From positions 27,466 to 91,465 of the forward strand of contig DASVWZ010000300.1 of the NCBI GenBank assembly GCA_036392935.1: a DNA stretch of 64,000 nt. The letters are read 5' to 3'. The stretch is from DASVWZ01 sp036392935. Lineage in GTDB: Bacteria > Acidobacteriota > Terriglobia > Terriglobales > Acidobacteriaceae. A program made the position numbers and the translations under genes. Of the stretch, positions 62,616 to 64,000 are shown one piece after another; position 1 is the first letter of the stretch; each line of letters starts with the position of its first letter. The notes under the pieces were generated by a model. That model saw only the letters and a list, made by a program, of their open reading frames with translations. It searched no databases and was not told where the DNA came from.

Positions 62616-63518
62616 TCAGCGGAGTTCGGCGATGTTCAATTCGTCGAGTTCGAGGAATTCCTGAATCAGGGGGTGGTTGCTCTTTTCCATTTCAGAGTAG
62701 GTGCCGAAGAACAGGACCTTGGCATCGCTGAGGAAGACGACGCGGTCGGCGAGCTTTTTGGCCAGGCGCATGTCGTGGGTGACGACGACGCTGGTGAGTT
62801 TGAGTTGTTCTTTGAGGCGCTTGATCAGATCGCCGAGTAACTGGGCCATTAAAGGATCGACCATGGTGGTCGGCTCATCGTAGAGAACGCACTCGGGCTG
62901 GGCGGCCAAAGCGCGGGCGATGGCTACGGAACGTTTCATGCCGGTAGAAAGATCGGAGGGCATGAGTTCGGCCATGTCGCTGACTCCGACCATTTCGAGC
63001 ATGCCGGAGACCACCTGCTCGATCTGGTCTTCGGTGAGATCGCCGCGTTCACGGAGCGGGAAGGCGACGTTTTCGCCGACGCTGAGGGAGTCGAAGAGCG
63101 CGCCGTTCTGAAAGACCATGGTGACTTTCTTGTTGACCGCTTCCATTTGCTCTTCGGTGAAGTTGGTGATGTCTTCGTAGGCGACGATCACGCGGCCGCG
63201 ATCGGGCTTGAGAAATCCCATGATGTGATAGAGCGAAACCGATTTACCGACGCCGCTTTTGCCGAGAATGCAGACGGTTTCGCCGGCGGTGACACTGAAG
63301 CTGACATCTTCGAGGACGTGATGCGAGCCGAAGGATTTATAGACATGCTGGAAGTCGATGTAGGGGCGATTGGCATTGGCTGGATCGCTCGCGGGATGGT
63401 CGTTAACCGGATGATCTTTGTTAAGAAGATCTTCCGCACTCATCAGATCCTTGAGGGGATCTTTGCCGGGAAGATCGTTCTTTTGGGGATCGGCGGGCGG
63501 GTTTCCGTTGGTGGGCAT
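62616..63518 (-). CDS. MlaF-like ABC transporter ATPase
   Basis: A 300-residue ATPase with a polar Asn/Asp/Pro-rich N-terminal tail of about 50 residues. Walker A is GKSGVGKS, Q-loop MVFQNGALFDSLSVGENVAFPL, signature LSTGMKRS, Walker B CVLYDEPTTMVDP, switch VVTHDMRLA. The FQNGALFDSL and D-P-T-x-x-V-D-P pattern is that of MlaF/Ttg2A, which moves phospholipid between the membranes. LSTGM in place of LSGGM is a mild departure. MlaE and MlaD partners are not inside the window and would be expected elsewhere. Confidence 0.87.
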   Translation of the reverse strand: MPTNGNPPADPQKNDLPGKDPLKDLMSAEDLLNKDHPVNDHPASDPANANRPYIDFQHVYKSFGSHHVLEDVSFSVTAGETVCILGKSGVGKSVSLYHIMGFLKPDRGRVIVAYEDITNFTEEQMEAVNKKVTMVFQNGALFDSLSVGENVAFPLRERGDLTEDQIEQVVSGMLEMVGVSDMAELMPSDLSTGMKRSVAIARALAAQPECVLYDEPTTMVDPLMAQLLGDLIKRLKEQLKLTSVVVTHDMRLAKKLADRVVFLSDAKVLFFGTYSEMEKSNHPLIQEFLELDELNIAELR

Positions 63519-63545
63519 GCGATGCGTTTCAGACCGATGGTTCGA

Positions 63546-64000
63546 TCATAACCGATGCCGGGCTTGTTCCCAGTCTTCGGGGGTGTTGAGGTTGCGGAAC
63601 AATTCGGGTGAGAATCCGGCGCGATCAATTTCGGCGTCGTTGACGATGCTGACTACGACGGAAGGATAGACGGCGTCGATGCGGTTGTTGCCATCGCGAA
63701 GCGCGGCTTGCGCATGATCCCGAAAGGTTTTGCGGTAAACCGCGCACAGGGGTTGCCAACGGCCGTCGAGGCGGGGAACGGTAACGACGGCATCGGATTC
63801 GGCTGAGCGGGAAGTGAGGTAGTGGAGAAAAGAGGCGTTCATGAAAGGCAGGTCGACGGCGAGGATGAGGTTGCGGTCGGTCGAGGTGGCGCCCAGGGCT
63901 GAGTAAATTCCGCCGAGGGGGCCGCATTGCGGAATGACATCTTCGATGACGCTGCCGAAGGGCGCGAATTTTTCCATACTGCCGACGATGTGAACCTGGG
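63546..64000 (-). CDS. mobA: Molybdenum cofactor guanylyltransferase (5' end outside window)
   Basis: The visible 151 codons include QVHIVGSMEKFAPFG, then ILAVDLPFMNASFLHYLT, VPRLDGRWQPLCAVYRK and FRNLNTPEDWEQA, the central and C-terminal MobA motifs. The N-terminal GG.S.RMG..K loop is beyond the edge. MobA attaches GMP to molybdopterin. Frame is open up to position 64000, so the gene continues. Confidence 0.88.
   Translation of the reverse strand, partial: QVHIVGSMEKFAPFGSVIEDVIPQCGPLGGIYSALGATSTDRNLILAVDLPFMNASFLHYLTSRSAESDAVVTVPRLDGRWQPLCAVYRKTFRDHAQAALRDGNNRIDAVYPSVVVSIVNDAEIDRAGFSPELFRNLNTPEDWEQARHRL

Overview
The window looks like a piece of a chromosome from an Acidobacteriota bacterium, probably of the Terriglobia (Koribacter-like) type. 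The inference rests on a 1180-residue Oar-like TonB-dependent receptor with an N-terminal carboxypeptidase-regulatory domain, a diderm gene set (lptE, lpxB, an MlaF-type ABC ATPase), moderately high GC, and intergenic spaces full of short CACAGAGGACACAGAGG-like and palindromic repeats. No rRNA, tRNA, CRISPR array, prophage or transposase was seen. The species cannot be fixed from the sequence alone.

Layout. 0-5.4 kb (minus): start of a probable response regulator, a PDZ/multi-TM/GAF/PAS histidine kinase, then phosphohexomutase - ftsB-like - DUF3052. 5.5-8.3 kb: cutA, a BON lipoprotein, truncated haemoglobin, a DinB-like secreted protein and rpsT. 8.3-14 kb (minus): a tightly overlapping run psd - pssA - Asd/Usg-like - lptE - holA - SRA-HNH nuclease - broken arylamine N-acetyltransferase. 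14.1-24.4 kb (minus): YdcH-like, the meaB - mce - NTF2-like - tsaB - rimI run, a MazF-type toxin-antitoxin pair, a CPA2 antiporter, a serine hydrolase, acyl-CoA dehydrogenase, methyltransferase, Mpo1-like protein and hemW. 24.5-31.8 kb (plus): an ABC exporter carrying an in-frame repeat insertion, a repeat-rich gap, lpxB, a lipoprotein and an M1-peptidase-like protein with a destroyed zinc site. 31.8-33.1 kb (minus): fabH and SRP RNA. 33.2-43.9 kb (plus): TgpA-type transglutaminase, rimO - yacG - pgpA - NHL protein - cinA, thpR, an unknown secreted protein, and plsY - gpsA. 44-53 kb: ABM-like protein, HD-GYP phosphodiesterase, ftsY, ribD - ribE and the Oar-like receptor. 53.3-55.7 kb: MarR regulator, YceI and pirin, tied together by a shared TCGTTATAACGA palindrome. 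56-62.4 kb (minus): a two-gene secreted cassette bounded by near-identical direct repeats, then a phosphoesterase and a multicopper oxidase. 62.6-64 kb: MlaF-like ATPase and a cut-off mobA.

Functional links. Envelope biogenesis dominates: phospholipid synthesis (pssA, psd, plsY, gpsA, pgpA, fabH), LPS (lpxB, lptE, the ABC exporter) and outer-membrane lipid traffic (MlaF-like). Translation and RNA-linked genes (rpsT, tsaB, rimI, rimO, ffs, ftsY, thpR) are interspersed. The most unusual items are the in-frame repeat cassette in the ABC exporter, the roughly 100-bp element present at 26.9 and 53.2 kb in opposite orientation, the MarR operator pair, the SRA-HNH nuclease behind holA, the M1-like protein that has lost its zinc ligands, the MazF toxin without a normal start codon, and a strand-independent G/C skew switch near 9-10 kb and 33-36 kb.
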